A DNA stretch of 64,000 nucleotides from Vittaforma corneae ATCC 50505 (taxonomy: Eukaryota; Microsporidia; Nosematidae). A model generated the notes under the pieces. That model worked only from the letters and a program-made list of their open reading frames with translations. It searched no databases and was not told the DNA's origin. Below, piece after piece: positions 49,254 through 59,731 of this stretch. The stretch's first letter is position 1. Each line of letters opens with the position of its first letter. The position numbers and the translations under genes are program-made. The stretch lies in NCBI RefSeq assembly GCF_000231115.1, contig NW_006889835.1, forward strand, positions 185,459 to 249,458. Direction: 5' to 3'.

Positions 49254-49964
49254 TTAAAGATATTTTGTGGTGTCATTGTAAGACAGAAAAATGTTGCACA
49301 GGCTTTCATAGCTCATCTTTGTTATTTCTTTGTTTTCTTCAATTTTATTGAATAGATTCCTGATGGCCAGGAGGCATCTACGTCTTTGTGGACTCAGCGA
49401 GAATACTAAATATTTGCAGAGCTTTAATGTATCTTTATTCTTATAGCCCATAACCTTACTAACGATAGCCTCCAGATGAACTGGATCAAAGAATCCATCT
49501 AAATAGTCTCTAATATACGACTTAAGGGCTGACCCTAGAATCAGCGCATCATACTCTGAAAAGTCTACTTTTTGACCGCTTGTCATCTTTTCAACAAGAG
49601 TTTTGTAGGCTTCCTTATCTCCCTCCCTTCTAAATATTCCTGGTTTGTCCAAGCACTTACTCTCGATAGCTACAATCAATTCAAATAGTGATTCATGCAT
49701 TTTTTTCTGGGTCCCGGCTTCTTTTGAAATGCACAACATTTGCATAAAAAATCCATTTTTATGCTGGCTCAAATATTCTATACATTTCTTCCTTAAAATT
49801 CCTTTCTCAATAGTAGAAAGGCTGCTGAATAGCTCTTTAGGGCATTTCCCCCCGCTGTCTGTTTTCAGCTCTACTGACGACAACCCCCTTTTGTATACTG
49901 ACGTCTCCTTTATTGTTTTCAGGACATAGTCGATCGACTTGATTCTTGGCACGTAGTTTTCCAT
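49254..49964 (-). CDS. RhoGAP-domain protein
   Basis: GTPase-activating protein for Rho-family GTPases, 236 aa, essentially a bare RhoGAP domain. The arginine-finger motif is KPGIFRREGD (Arg near residue 112) and the second hallmark is LGSALKSYIRDYLDGFF. The last helix (CLLAIRNLFNKIEENK) is also typical. The N-terminal 80 residues have no known domain. No PH, SH3 or C1 domain, so its target is not revealed by sequence. The start is MENYVPRIKSI, with CC-ATCC upstream. Confidence 0.82.
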   Translation of the reverse strand: MENYVPRIKSIDYVLKTIKETSVYKRGLSSVELKTDSGGKCPKELFSSLSTIEKGILRKKCIEYLSQHKNGFFMQMLCISKEAGTQKKMHESLFELIVAIESKCLDKPGIFRREGDKEAYKTLVEKMTSGQKVDFSEYDALILGSALKSYIRDYLDGFFDPVHLEAIVSKVMGYKNKDTLKLCKYLVFSLSPQRRRCLLAIRNLFNKIEENKEITKMSYESLCNIFLSYNDTTKYL

Positions 49965-50107
49965 GGATGGATAAATAAACAGAAATATAAGTTAATAAAT
50001 AAATCAAGACAAGTTCAGTATAAATAGTTGAAAAACCTTAGCATTAGCTCACAAAATATTATAATATAAAATTACTGTCTATCTGTCATATTTATTACAT
50101 AAGATGT

Positions 50108-50848
50108 CTAGTTTTCATGAACAGTTAGCAATGCATACAAGTACATCAGTACTATCGTTATCAAGCTACCTTCTGCAAGTCTATCTGCCACACCAAAACT
50201 TTTTGGGTAGTGGTTTGCTAAGTATCTCTTGCTGTATTCATCCTCAATTTTACACATAACGGATACATTAATAAGCGAAACACCGACAACTGCCAAGATC
50301 ACCCGGTAGTTTTTGAGTATGAAATTCCTAACGGTCATTGATACTACCTTGAATTTGTATGTTAGTATCATCTCGGTTATTAAAAAGGCCATGGAAAATG
50401 TGGTGGACTGTCCAAGAAGAGCCATGATGACGTTTAGTGCAAATATATGCACATATCCGTTGTCTGGAATAGCATTTGACATTCTCACAATAAAATAATA
50501 CTCTATTTTGAATGCTAAATCTATTATAAAGGAGAGGATTGAGAGTATTGACACAACACAATAGGAAATGGCAAGAATATACAAGGCTCTATTAAAAGAA
50601 TTGAATATGTTTTTGGAATGGTTGAATATGAACTTTTTAAAGGTAAATAGGATATAAACAACCACTAGCATTGGGGAAGGTATTATTAAGGTAAGAATAA
50701 GAAACAAGGACCAAAAATATGGAATATTGAAGATCAATGTCAACGTATCTTTCAAGGAGGGAAGAGAGGATATTTCGATAAAGAGCGATACGCATAGGAA
50801 AAGGATAAAGGAAGAAAGAGTGAAAAGTATGCTTTTTAGCATTTCCAT
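50108..50848 (-). CDS. Multi-pass membrane protein, paralogue of the 40.4-kb gene
   Basis: 246 aa with about six hydrophobic segments: ILFTLSSFILFLCVSLF, FWSLFLILTLIIPSPMLVVV, ALYILAISYCVVSILSILSF, VHIFALNVIMALLG with FSMAFLITEMI, VILAVVGVSLINVSVM and LITIVLMYLYALL. Layout and local motifs agree with the plus-strand gene at 40.4-41.1 kb (FILKNYRVILAVVG against FVLKNWTFICGVFG). The start is the ATG just after GGG; the frame runs upstream to a TTG. Function unknown; probably an endomembrane or plasma-membrane protein. Confidence 0.72.
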   Translation of the reverse strand: MEMLKSILFTLSSFILFLCVSLFIEISSLPSLKDTLTLIFNIPYFWSLFLILTLIIPSPMLVVVYILFTFKKFIFNHSKNIFNSFNRALYILAISYCVVSILSILSFIIDLAFKIEYYFIVRMSNAIPDNGYVHIFALNVIMALLGQSTTFSMAFLITEMILTYKFKVVSMTVRNFILKNYRVILAVVGVSLINVSVMCKIEDEYSKRYLANHYPKSFGVADRLAEGSLITIVLMYLYALLTVHEN

Positions 50849-51065
50849 CCCTCTTGGTAAAATTAAAAACAAATAAAAAAGAAATTGTTTACTATTCTAT
50901 TATTAATGTAATAAAATGATTGTTTAAGAGTAATACTCAAATTTAAAAACAGTGGCAATGCCCATAAAATAAAAGATCGGTTAATAGACAGTTTATTTTT
51001 AAGTATACAACAGAGGCTTATAGACAGCACTAGTATCACGCCGTAACGTATTGAGTGATCTTAAT

Positions 51066-51875
51066 TTATGTGAGGCTTGTATACTTTGTAATAAAGCTGT
51101 GGCTCAAAGCCTTTTCCAATGAAATTCTCTGCTTTGGATCTTTATGACAGCATTTTGAAATAAAATCGATACATTCGTCGCTTAAATATGGTGGAAATTC
51201 AAGCTCTCCTGTCAGTATTTTTTGCTTGGTTGCTCTAAGATTATTTTTGCCTGAAAAAGGAGTAGTACCGGTACAAAACTCATAGCAAAGTATTCCCAAA
51301 CACCAAATATCAGCATTGAAGTCGTATATGTCCTCCTTGCACATCTCAGGTGGAAGATACTCTGCTGTTCCGCAGAAAGTGTTCCTCTTCTTATCATTGT
51401 TGCACACGCTCCATCCAAAATCAGCTAGCTTTAGATTGTCATCACATCCAATAAGAATATTCTCTGGTTTTATATCTCTGTGTATTATGTTCCTTAAGTG
51501 CATGTACTGCAGGGCCGAACACACCTGCTTGATGTATGAAGATGCTTGTGGTTCTGAAAAATGAGTGGATTTGCGGAGCTGCTTCCAAACATCCCCCTTT
51601 CCAGCAAATTCTAGGATAAGGTAGAGCCTAAGACTGTCATAAAAGTATCCATACATCTTTAGTATGTTAGGATGGTCTAGGGAAAGACTAACCTCCACCT
51701 CTCTTCTTAAGTTCTTTACATCTGAGTCATTCTTTATATCTGACATTCTGATCATTTTCAGTGCTACCACGTATTTCTTTTCTTTGTGTCTAGCAAGCCA
51801 GACCTGTCCAAATCTTCCTGTTCCCAAAGGCTTTCCAAGTTCGAAGTCATCAATTGTCAGAAACTTTTGTTCCAT
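51066..51875 (-). CDS. IPL1: Aurora kinase (Ipl1)
   Basis: Ser/Thr kinase of the chromosomal passenger complex that corrects kinetochore attachments and drives cytokinesis, 269 aa, a bare kinase domain. Motifs: FELGKPLGTGRFGQVWLA, VALKM (ATP Lys), LRREVEVSLSLDHPNILKMY, HRDIKPENIL, LADFGWSV and the activation loop RNTFCGTAEYLPPEM, which closely match Aurora. The N-terminal extension of yeast Ipl1 is nearly absent. CCCC stands 15 nt before the ATG at 51875; an earlier in-frame ATG adds a hydrophobic leader and is rejected. Confidence 0.93.
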   Translation of the reverse strand: MEQKFLTIDDFELGKPLGTGRFGQVWLARHKEKKYVVALKMIRMSDIKNDSDVKNLRREVEVSLSLDHPNILKMYGYFYDSLRLYLILEFAGKGDVWKQLRKSTHFSEPQASSYIKQVCSALQYMHLRNIIHRDIKPENILIGCDDNLKLADFGWSVCNNDKKRNTFCGTAEYLPPEMCKEDIYDFNADIWCLGILCYEFCTGTTPFSGKNNLRATKQKILTGELEFPPYLSDECIDFISKCCHKDPKQRISLEKALSHSFITKYTSLT

Positions 51876-52198
51876 TAAAATTAATGTGGGGAGGGATAGA
51901 CAGAATGAAACAAAACAGACAAAATGAACTGCCGACTCAGAAAAGACAAAGACCAAAGAACCGCTCAAAAGCTTATATTAATTTAAACACACTAGGACAA
52001 TAATTTATTAGTACATTATATCATTTAAATAAATAGTCTATTACCTTCTCAATAAACTTGGCACCATACGGAAGTATAAAGTTTTTAACAGTTGAATTAA
52101 TATTAAAATGAAAACCTATTTGCTAGCAGATTATTTTTGCTTTGGTCTTGCTTTAAAATGTGCATGACCAGTTTCTTCAAAGGAGACATTCCCCGGAT
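51876..52198. other. Intergenic, no gene seen
   Basis: About 320 bp between Aurora and VPS74, both on the minus strand. It contains the Aurora promoter, with CCCTCCCC, and the 3' end of VPS74. No gene seen. Confidence 0.5.
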
Positions 52199-52870
52199 TC
52201 AAATTATCATGAAACTCAAAAATTGATACATCAAACTGTCTTCAGGTGCATACTGCTTATTCTGTATTCTTTTTTTAATCTCACTCATCTGCTGTACAAT
52301 TAAACTAGCCGTGGACTCATTGCACTGTAAAAGAAGACTCTCCATCGTATTAACATAATTAAGGCACGTCAGCAATATAATGCTCTCTTTACTTATACGA
52401 CTATTCTGAACCTCATAAATAATCTTTTCGTAGATGTTCTGCCATATATCGGCATTTTGAATACGGATTTTATTGAATATCACTCCTTTTGATACTCTTA
52501 TTAGCCCTTTCGACTGCATCTCACTGTAGATTTTCTTTCTTAAATTCTCAACACCAGCCAACCTCCCCCTTTCTCCATTCAGATACTCAAGTAGATCCCT
52601 AGGATTCAAGCTGATTTCTGATATTTTATGTGCAAAATCTTTGGAAATATTCCTTTCAGGAGCCTTTATAACCTTCACAACTCCATTTCTTAATTCTAGA
52701 ACATGTTCTACGGAAAGCTCACATAAAATAGCAATCCTTAATGCCAGACTAGATCTTGTACAGAGATACAGGGCTTCCTTTCTGGTTCTAAGAAGGAGAA
52801 CAAGCTGAAAAGCAAGAGGAATGTCTATTCTTCGCTCTAAATTGGTCCTTCTTTTGGGTTGCATATCCAT
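52199..52870 (-). CDS. VPS74: Vps74/GOLPH3 (GPP34) Golgi protein
   Basis: Peripheral Golgi protein that binds PI4P and retains glycosyltransferases, 223 aa. An N-terminal basic stretch (QPKRRTNLERR) precedes the GPP34 fold: IPLAFQLVLLLRT, SLALRIAILCELSVEHVLEL, and ENLRKKIYSEMQSKGLIRVSKG. The family is diverged, and the PI4P-binding pocket cannot be checked fully by eye. There is no CCC before the ATG. Confidence 0.7.
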   Translation of the reverse strand: MDMQPKRRTNLERRIDIPLAFQLVLLLRTRKEALYLCTRSSLALRIAILCELSVEHVLELRNGVVKVIKAPERNISKDFAHKISEISLNPRDLLEYLNGERGRLAGVENLRKKIYSEMQSKGLIRVSKGVIFNKIRIQNADIWQNIYEKIIYEVQNSRISKESIILLTCLNYVNTMESLLLQCNESTASLIVQQMSEIKKRIQNKQYAPEDSLMYQFLSFMII

Positions 52871-53055
52871 TGTAGAGAGCTTCTAGCCTTTGAAGCCTAA
52901 AAAATAAAACAATCAGTCGATCAATGGAAAAGCCAAAGTAAAAAACTACATAAGGGCATTTTACAAAATGTTTGGTGAAGAATGAATAGTGGATGATGCT
53001 TATCATACAAAATACGGAAAGGCTGATCTAATTTTCAATTATTTATAATCCCCAA

Positions 53056-54327
53056 ATGACTAAGCTTACAAAACCAAAGTACATGAAAATACTCGACATC
53101 CAAAAAGTACTGAAATACATTTTTATTGATGAAAAGAGGCCCCGCTACATCCAGCTCAATCCAAAGCCTAAAAGCGTAGCTATTGTTTATGTTAGCCAAA
53201 ATGTGGACATTTCAAGTCTGAAAGTTGAGCAAGGGGATTCTTCAACAGGAACTATTTTAGTTAAAAAAGACTTGCGACTTCCAAGGAAAGACAGTATCAA
53301 AAACGACTCAAGTATTTACTCGACGTCTGGATGGGAAAATAAGGAAAGTGGCGTTGATCCTAACCAGTTAAGCTCTTTTGAAGTTTTCTTAAAGAATCAA
53401 GGATATTTAAGAGTCCATTTAAATGAAGGGATATCCCCCAAGGATCTGTTTAAAAATATTTTAAAGTCCGTGGATGTCAAAGACTCAACACTTTCCGTAA
53501 TAACACCTGAAAACCTTATATTAATAGAGAAACACAACATCCTTCATATGTTTTCATATTCAAAGTTCATAAAAAGCCAAGCCAATTTTGACAGTTCTAT
53601 TTTTGACTCATATTCAAAACCTAAGATCCCAAGCCCCTATTTTCTAATTGCCATAGACTGTGAAATGATGCAATGCGAGAATGAGACTCAAGTTGGAAGA
53701 GTTTCTATGCTTGATCATACCGGTAGAATAATATATGACAAATTTATAAGACCTAAAGCCAAGGTTACTAATTATTTGGAGCAGTATTCTGGATTAAATG
53801 AAGACAATACAAGTGGAGGAATAGCATTGGAAAAACTGAATGAGGATCTACTTTCAATCATTGGAACTAACACTTATCTGCTTGGACATGGCCTAGAAAA
53901 TGATCTCGAAGCTTTATGTTTTTACACAGATAAGGTCATAGATACATCATATCTATTTTTGAACAGCGACGGCTACAAAATTAAGCTGTCACAGCTCAGC
54001 AAAATATATTTGGGGGATCAGATTCAGAATAAGAGCCATTGCCCAACGGAGGATGCTCTATGCTGTTTAAAGCTATTGGCTTTCAAAATATCTCAGCTTA
54101 GGAACTTTTTTGATCCAAGCGGGGCAGTATTAGAATTGGGGGTAAATCCTAAGAACATTAAAAAGTTAGAGGACACTTACAAGTCAGAGGGGTTGTTTTT
54201 CCATGAAGAATCCGACGTTGATAAATTAAGTAATTTTGTAAAGCATCACCCTGATTTGTTCATTATTTTCATATATCAAATAAAAGATCAAAAATATATT
54301 GCACTTAAGCAAAAAACACAAGAATAA
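53056..54327 (+). CDS. REX1: DEDDh RNA exonuclease, Rex1/Rnh70 type
   Basis: 3'-5' RNA exonuclease that trims 5S, tRNA and other precursors, 423 aa (yeast Rex1 553). The active site has IAIDCEMMQC (Exo I, D and E), GHGLENDLEAL (Exo II) and NKSHCPTEDALCCLKL (Exo III with catalytic His and Asp). The N-terminal 200 residues are Ser/Lys-rich and partly conserved-looking; the last 60 continue past the nuclease. CCCC lies two bases before the ATG. Confidence 0.85.
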   Translation: MTKLTKPKYMKILDIQKVLKYIFIDEKRPRYIQLNPKPKSVAIVYVSQNVDISSLKVEQGDSSTGTILVKKDLRLPRKDSIKNDSSIYSTSGWENKESGVDPNQLSSFEVFLKNQGYLRVHLNEGISPKDLFKNILKSVDVKDSTLSVITPENLILIEKHNILHMFSYSKFIKSQANFDSSIFDSYSKPKIPSPYFLIAIDCEMMQCENETQVGRVSMLDHTGRIIYDKFIRPKAKVTNYLEQYSGLNEDNTSGGIALEKLNEDLLSIIGTNTYLLGHGLENDLEALCFYTDKVIDTSYLFLNSDGYKIKLSQLSKIYLGDQIQNKSHCPTEDALCCLKLLAFKISQLRNFFDPSGAVLELGVNPKNIKKLEDTYKSEGLFFHEESDVDKLSNFVKHHPDLFIIFIYQIKDQKYIALKQKTQE

Positions 54328-54475
54328 ATAGGCCTTGGCCATTTCTTTTCCAATTTTTTAGTCAATCTATTTTAATAATTTTGCACTTGAATCTATCCTC
54401 GCTGTGTTGATGGTGAAATGACATTTTCACATGCAGGCTTCTTTATCCTATATACAGCATTGATATGAATGCTCG

Positions 54476-55294
54476 CTAGAGTATTAAATAAAGATATTCA
54501 TGCCGCTTTTCTGATATGTTAAGATCAATATCGTTTTTTCTAGCTATATCCCACAGCTTTGAATACAATGTTTGTTTGTTCTTCTCGCTTACCTCAAAGT
54601 CTGTCTCTATATTTTTCATTTCTTTTAACTTTTCAATAATCTTACAGAATCTGAGGGACGCCATCTCGCTGTCTATGTTCAGATTGCTATCTTCACAGTC
54701 TTTAAGCATCCATGCAAGTGGAAATATTCCACCCTCCTCGTTTTCCAGTACTTTCTTGTAATACAGAATCCTCTCAAGCCTCCTCTGTGACAGCTTCTTG
54801 GTTTGTAAGGACCTGACAAGGAGATGAATAAGGTTATAGTTTTTGTAGATAAGTGCATACTTAAGAAGTTTGAAGAGTCTTTTTGTTTCAAACTCCAGCG
54901 AAAACATTGCTATTAGTGCCTTATTTTTGTTTTGGATATGAAGTATTGGTTTGGAGGCCGAATGACCATCAAAGCTTATTAAATCATCAGCAGACAGCGC
55001 TCGAATAAGATCAAGGTCTATTCGGGTTAATGCTTGTACAAACTTTTTGTTTTTTAATTTTAATGGTGCATTCCTCCACCGCTCTATTCTATCTAAATTG
55101 CTTTCTGTTTGATTTTCCAGGTATTTTGTGTAAGGTAGGAAATCCCTAGGCCAAACTATTGCATCAGAAATAGGTAATGACGAGACTATCTGTTCTTTTC
55201 TTTCATCAATCTTCGTTTTCTTTCCATGGTTTGTAATCGTTTTTAGATCTAGTTTACAGTTATATTCCTTCAAAACACGTTTTAGATTAACCAT
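54476..55294 (-). CDS. Divergent RasGEF (CDC25-homology) domain protein
   Basis: 272 aa. The order of helices follows the RasGEF catalytic domain: FVQALTRIDLDLIRALSADDL (as QLTLIEFELFRSI..ELL), RLFKLLKYALIYKNYNLIHL (as VAxxCRELNNFNS), LSQRRLERI (as RLKKTW), then PLAWMLKDCED (as FLGLYLTDL) and SLRFCKIIEKLKEM (as NFSKRRxVAEIIREI). The usual N-terminal REM region is missing, so this is a stripped domain. The match is by eye and the pattern is weakly conserved, so the call is tentative. A Ras-like GTPase partner is not in the window. Confidence 0.5.
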   Translation of the reverse strand: MVNLKRVLKEYNCKLDLKTITNHGKKTKIDERKEQIVSSLPISDAIVWPRDFLPYTKYLENQTESNLDRIERWRNAPLKLKNKKFVQALTRIDLDLIRALSADDLISFDGHSASKPILHIQNKNKALIAMFSLEFETKRLFKLLKYALIYKNYNLIHLLVRSLQTKKLSQRRLERILYYKKVLENEEGGIFPLAWMLKDCEDSNLNIDSEMASLRFCKIIEKLKEMKNIETDFEVSEKNKQTLYSKLWDIARKNDIDLNISEKRHEYLYLIL

Positions 55295-55628
55295 CTGACA
55301 AAAACAGCTGAAGCTTTATAAAATATTACGATCCAATCAAAATAGAACTTTAATGTACTTATATTATTGTGGCCAACAAATTGAGTTGTAGAGTTCCAAT
55401 ATAATATGAACCTATCACATATGCATATAAGGGCACACATAAAAATCATCTATGGATAAGAGGACATGTTCATCTACATGTACAGCTTTAATAGAATTGA
55501 TCAATCAGTCAAAATATATGAAATAATACACAGAAATACGTTAATTGTAGTGGCATCGTAATAGAATTTGCCAAACCTTGACTAATAGATAAAATAAACA
55601 AAAAATGTATGGATTTGGCCATGAAGTA
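55295..55628. other. Intergenic, no gene seen
   Basis: About 330 bp between the RasGEF gene and SMC6, both on the minus strand. No protein-like open frame or RNA feature seen. Confidence 0.5.
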
Positions 55629-58447
55629 TTATCCTTCTATTACCTTCTTAAGTATTTTTATATCACACTCGGAGTCGTTAAGATCAGAAGTGTCAAGAGG
55701 TGTTATTAGAATGACCTGTGTCTGTGTCTCTTTGAAAAACTCAAGAAGACAGTGGATGGCCATTTTCCTATTCAAGGAATCCATAAACACATCAAATTCA
55801 TCTAAAACTTTTACCGGACACTTAAAGCATTTCCACATACTTAATAAAAAGCATAGTCCAGCAAATGATCTTTCTCCCCCACTTAAGGTGCTCTTCGATC
55901 CTGTGATACACGAGTTATGAACCTTCATCTTCAGGTCTAATCTCTTATTTTCGTGATCAATTGCCATTTCTCCAACATAACCACTCCTCATCGTATACTC
56001 TTTAAACATTCGCATCGCCTCTTCTGTGTCTTTTTCTTTTATTTCATCTCTTCTAGCTCTTCTTTTATTACAAGCTTTGGCTATCTCCCGAATTATACTC
56101 TCAAATTTCTCCCTGAGCTTGCTAAGGTATGCTATTTCCCTGGACATTTTAGCAATTTCCCCTTCAATCTCCTCCTTCGGTCCCATCTCATTCGCCTTAA
56201 GTTTAAACTCTCGAATACTCCTTCTCTCTTTTGTTATTTCTGCCATACTTTTAATATTTCCAGGTTCCTCGCCAAGTTCAGCAACATTCTTAGATATCTC
56301 GTCTTGAATAGCTTTCTTGTTGGCTATAGTTACTGATTTGGTATTTTCGCAGACCATAATCTCATAATCAAGTTTACAAATCTTGGAGGATGCATGTTCT
56401 CTTTTCCTCTGAAGTTCATTACACCTTTCCTTATTTCTATCTAATGTCTGTTGCTTCGAGCTTTCAATACTGGATATCTTGGCATCAATCTGCTTCTTTC
56501 TATTTTCAAGTGAAACTATACTTTTCAAAAGAATATGATACTTCTTTTCAAACCTTTCAGTATCATTTTCCTTGAGACCTCTCAAAGACTCAAGTTCAAT
56601 ACTAAGATTTCTTATTCTTTTCTCCAGACTATCTGTTCTAGATTCTAATTTTCCAAGATCGTTCATTAACCTGGCATATCTTTTTTTGGCTTCTTCCGTG
56701 AGTACTATCTTTGATAAATCACATTCGAGTTTCTTAATCTTGCTCTCCTTATTTTCAAACCAATACACCCCATCATCTTTGGCCCTAAAATCACTCAATG
56801 ATCCATTATACAGCTTAATCTTATCTCCCGATAGGGTATATGCACAGTCTACATATCTAGGATCCGCCCTAATAATGTTGTGTGCGTTTTCACGATCCTC
56901 AATCAGAATTATCTGCTCAATGTTGTTAAGAGTAATCAACTGATTTGAAACCAACTGATTATCTATCTGAAGGACATCCAGAAGTGTCTTATAATTCGAG
57001 TTGGTCTTAAGATTCTGATATGGCTTCTTACTGAACATCTGTGACACTGAATAGTCTACATTTAGTTTTTTAAATAGAGTATGAAGCTTAATTTTATCTT
57101 CAGAGTTGAATACAATGTAATTTGTAAGAGATTTCTTCAATATGATACTGGCTGTTTTAAACCATTTATATTCTTTTAATTTCAGATATCTGCAAACTGG
57201 GCCTATAACAGCATCCTTAAAGCTGGTCTTCTTAAGCTCTTCTTCAATCTTTTTGAAACATTCAAGATGCATTTGTTTGTTGCTGTCAAATGCATTCTGC
57301 CTTAAATAGCTTAATTGTTTTTTTAATTAAAGCTGTGCTGTTCATTTTCTTCATTCCTCTTCTTTTCATCATTATATGCCTTGAGCGCATTCTCTCTTTC
57401 ATTTTCGAGTGAGCATAGCTGCGATCTTTTTTCCAATAGCTCTTTTTCATATTCCAATAGTTCTTTTTCAAGTGCACGGATGTTGCTTTTATTTCGTATC
57501 TTTTCAATGTGTTCGGCTGCTCTGTCTCTTTCTATGACATATTCCGCCAATTCTGTCGAAACATCATGTGCCTGCACTTTAAGCTTAGACAATTCTTCGT
57601 CTAGCTCCTTGATGCTTTCCTCTTGAACAGCCTCCTGCAGGATACTACACAGTAATCTTCTTTCCTCTTCGTTTTCATGAATCTGTCTATCATTGTCTTC
57701 AATAGTTTTGTCTAATTTCTCTACCTTGCTTCTTAAATCTTTAACATTTAACCACTTCTCTTCTATTTCCAACTGCCTAAGCGCTGCATCTGAATCAAAG
57801 TCCAAAAAGCTAAGATTTTTCTTTTGAACCAGCAGTTTTGTTTCAATATTATCTTGCTTCTCCGCTGTCTCTTCTACCTTCTTTTTCATTTCCTCTAGTA
57901 TATTCATACTCTCCTGCAACTCTTCTTCAATATTCTTAAATTCAGTCCCAAGATAATAAAACTCATATAAATCCTCAGGTCGGGCTACATTTAGAAACCT
58001 TTTGCTCTTCTCCTGTGTAAGAAAGTTCAAGGGATTATCAAATTTCAATCCATACTTTTCAATGATGTTTTCTAGTTCATTTTTTCCAATATTGAAAACT
58101 TTTCCATATGAATTAAATATTGACACTTTGGTATATTTTGCTCTTAGTTTCTTTTCTATGACTATCTTGTCTCCATACCTCTCTAGCTTATATCTCAAAT
58201 AGTTATTTATAGCTACCTTGATTGTAGCCTGGTTTGCACCTGTTTTTATAAGATTAGCATAACTACTTCCTCTTTCAAGGGTCTGTGCTCGTTGGCCAAA
58301 CAAAATTCCAAGAGCAATCATCACTGCACTTTTCCCGCTACCATTTCTTCCGCCAATGCATGTAATCATCTTGTCAAAGCCGATTTTCAGATTGTCATGG
58401 CACATAAAATTCACTAATTCGATTGACTGGATTGTAATGGATTTCAT
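55629..58447 (-). CDS. SMC6: Smc6 of the Smc5/6 complex (frame broken once)
   Basis: DNA-repair SMC ATPase that works with Smc5 and the Nse proteins, about 939 aa across the break (yeast 1114). N-terminal half: IELVNFMCHDNLKIGF (the NFMCH hallmark of Smc6), GGRNGSGKSAVMIALGILFG and RGSSYANLI. The middle is coiled coil; the hinge (FKDAVIGPVCRYLKL) lies in the second part. C-terminal half: STLSGGERSFAGLCFLLSMW and VLDEFDVFMD. The frame is lost at 57323-57331 beside a run of seven A (gene strand); one extra base restores it. CC-ATG at 58447 is the start. Confidence 0.9.
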
Positions 58448-58782
58448 GGATGAAAATTTTTGGTTTATTAAAAATAGAGTGGAAAACAAGCTTATAGCAA
58501 AACAGCCCAAGCATTATACCCCATGCGCTTGTGTAATGTAGAACTCTTTATACTGCTGCTATATGTAGCTATTCTTGGTTTTGATGGCACACTCTTGTTT
58601 CATATTAAAACACAATCAGGAACAAGAGTAAAAAACAATATCCGCAAATAAAATGGCTAAATACAAACGCTAATTTATCATGATACATGATGATTATTGT
58701 GTCATGTTTAAAGATATGTCCATAATGTGAAAGTAAATTAAAATAAAAAGTCTTTAGTGCTATTTTTAAATTAACCTTTTAC
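58448..58782. other. Intergenic, no gene seen
   Basis: About 335 bp between SMC6 and a secreted-protein gene on the same strand. No gene or strong repeat; the A+T-rich sequence includes short palindromes such as ATCATG-ATACATGAT. Confidence 0.4.
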
Positions 58783-59325
58783 TTAAGAAATTGTACTACT
58801 ACTAGTTTCACCTTTTGCTGTTACTGTTTTTTCTTCTACCACAGACTGGGTCTTGGCTGATGGTGCTTCGCAACCTGACGATGATGTCTTCTTTACTACA
58901 ACCTGTTTATATCCAGGTTTACAATCGTTACTCTTCTTGCCTTTTGAATCCTCACACTTCGTGTCAAGTAGAACAACACCATCCTCAGTCACCAATCTTA
59001 ATGCTTCTTTAGTGAACAAAGGATATACTGTTCCATTCTTCTTTTGAGCTGACAAGAGCACCTGTGTAAGCATGAAGTTTGTAATACCCGGAGGAGGGCT
59101 TCCTATAAAATGTGGACTCGAGAATACTGTCAGAACCTTTCCTGGAAATACCTCATTCTTGGCTGCATCAAGCATGATTGGATTAGTTGCAAGTTCCCTG
59201 TCTGCAAGCTCCTTTACACGTGGACTGACCTCTACTGACATCTTTGACTCATTATAAAACTGCTCTGCCCTGATAGCCGTCAAGAACACGAGAAGAACAA
59301 CAGTAAGAAAATTGGATGCGCTCAT
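58783..59325 (-). CDS. Secreted protein of unknown function
   Basis: 180 aa. MSASNFLTVVLLVFLTAIRA is a signal peptide with a likely cut before EQFYNES. The mature part has an ordered section (VSPRVKELADRELATNP, VFPGKVLTVFSSPHFIG, NFMLTQVLL) and a Ser/Thr/Lys-rich tail. Three Cys (CEDSKGKKSNDC and GCEAP) may be paired. No CCC precedes the ATG. Spore-wall or secreted effector functions are possible; nothing in the sequence selects one. Confidence 0.65.
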   Translation of the reverse strand: MSASNFLTVVLLVFLTAIRAEQFYNESKMSVEVSPRVKELADRELATNPIMLDAAKNEVFPGKVLTVFSSPHFIGSPPPGITNFMLTQVLLSAQKKNGTVYPLFTKEALRLVTEDGVVLLDTKCEDSKGKKSNDCKPGYKQVVVKKTSSSGCEAPSAKTQSVVEEKTVTAKGETSSSTIS

Positions 59326-59731
59326 ATGAACAACGAGTTGAGAAAATTTTATATTTAGCATTTTAAAACTATGTTTCCGAATTCTCCAATTGTTTTCTCA
59401 CAAATTCATCAATGTTTCAGAATTGTGAATCAAACAGTGAAGCATTCAGGATGAAACTTGTAAGAAAAAGATGGTAAAAAGTAACACTGTTTGTATCCTA
59501 GTGTTTTTAGCACACATGCTGAATTTTCATATAATCGTTATATTTTAATATTGTAGTACTTTTAAAGCTTTAAATGAACTTAGTCAATATCACAGTATAA
59601 ATGATTATCTACAATCAAAATGATGCTATCGGGTATCGATTCTCTTTAATCTGGTTAGTATTTCCTTGTAATCGCAATTTTGAAACTTGTCCTGAAACAC
59701 TTGCAATTGGTAAATTTCTTAGACCCCTTGT
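59326..59731. other. Intergenic divergent promoter region
   Basis: About 405 bp between the secreted-protein gene (minus) and the ubiquitin protease gene (plus). CCCC near the end is the start signal of the latter. No gene seen. Confidence 0.5.

Noticed and set aside
49080..49355. Short plus-strand frame before the RhoGAP gene
   Set aside because: It overlaps the RhoGAP 3' end on the other strand, has no CCC and no family match.
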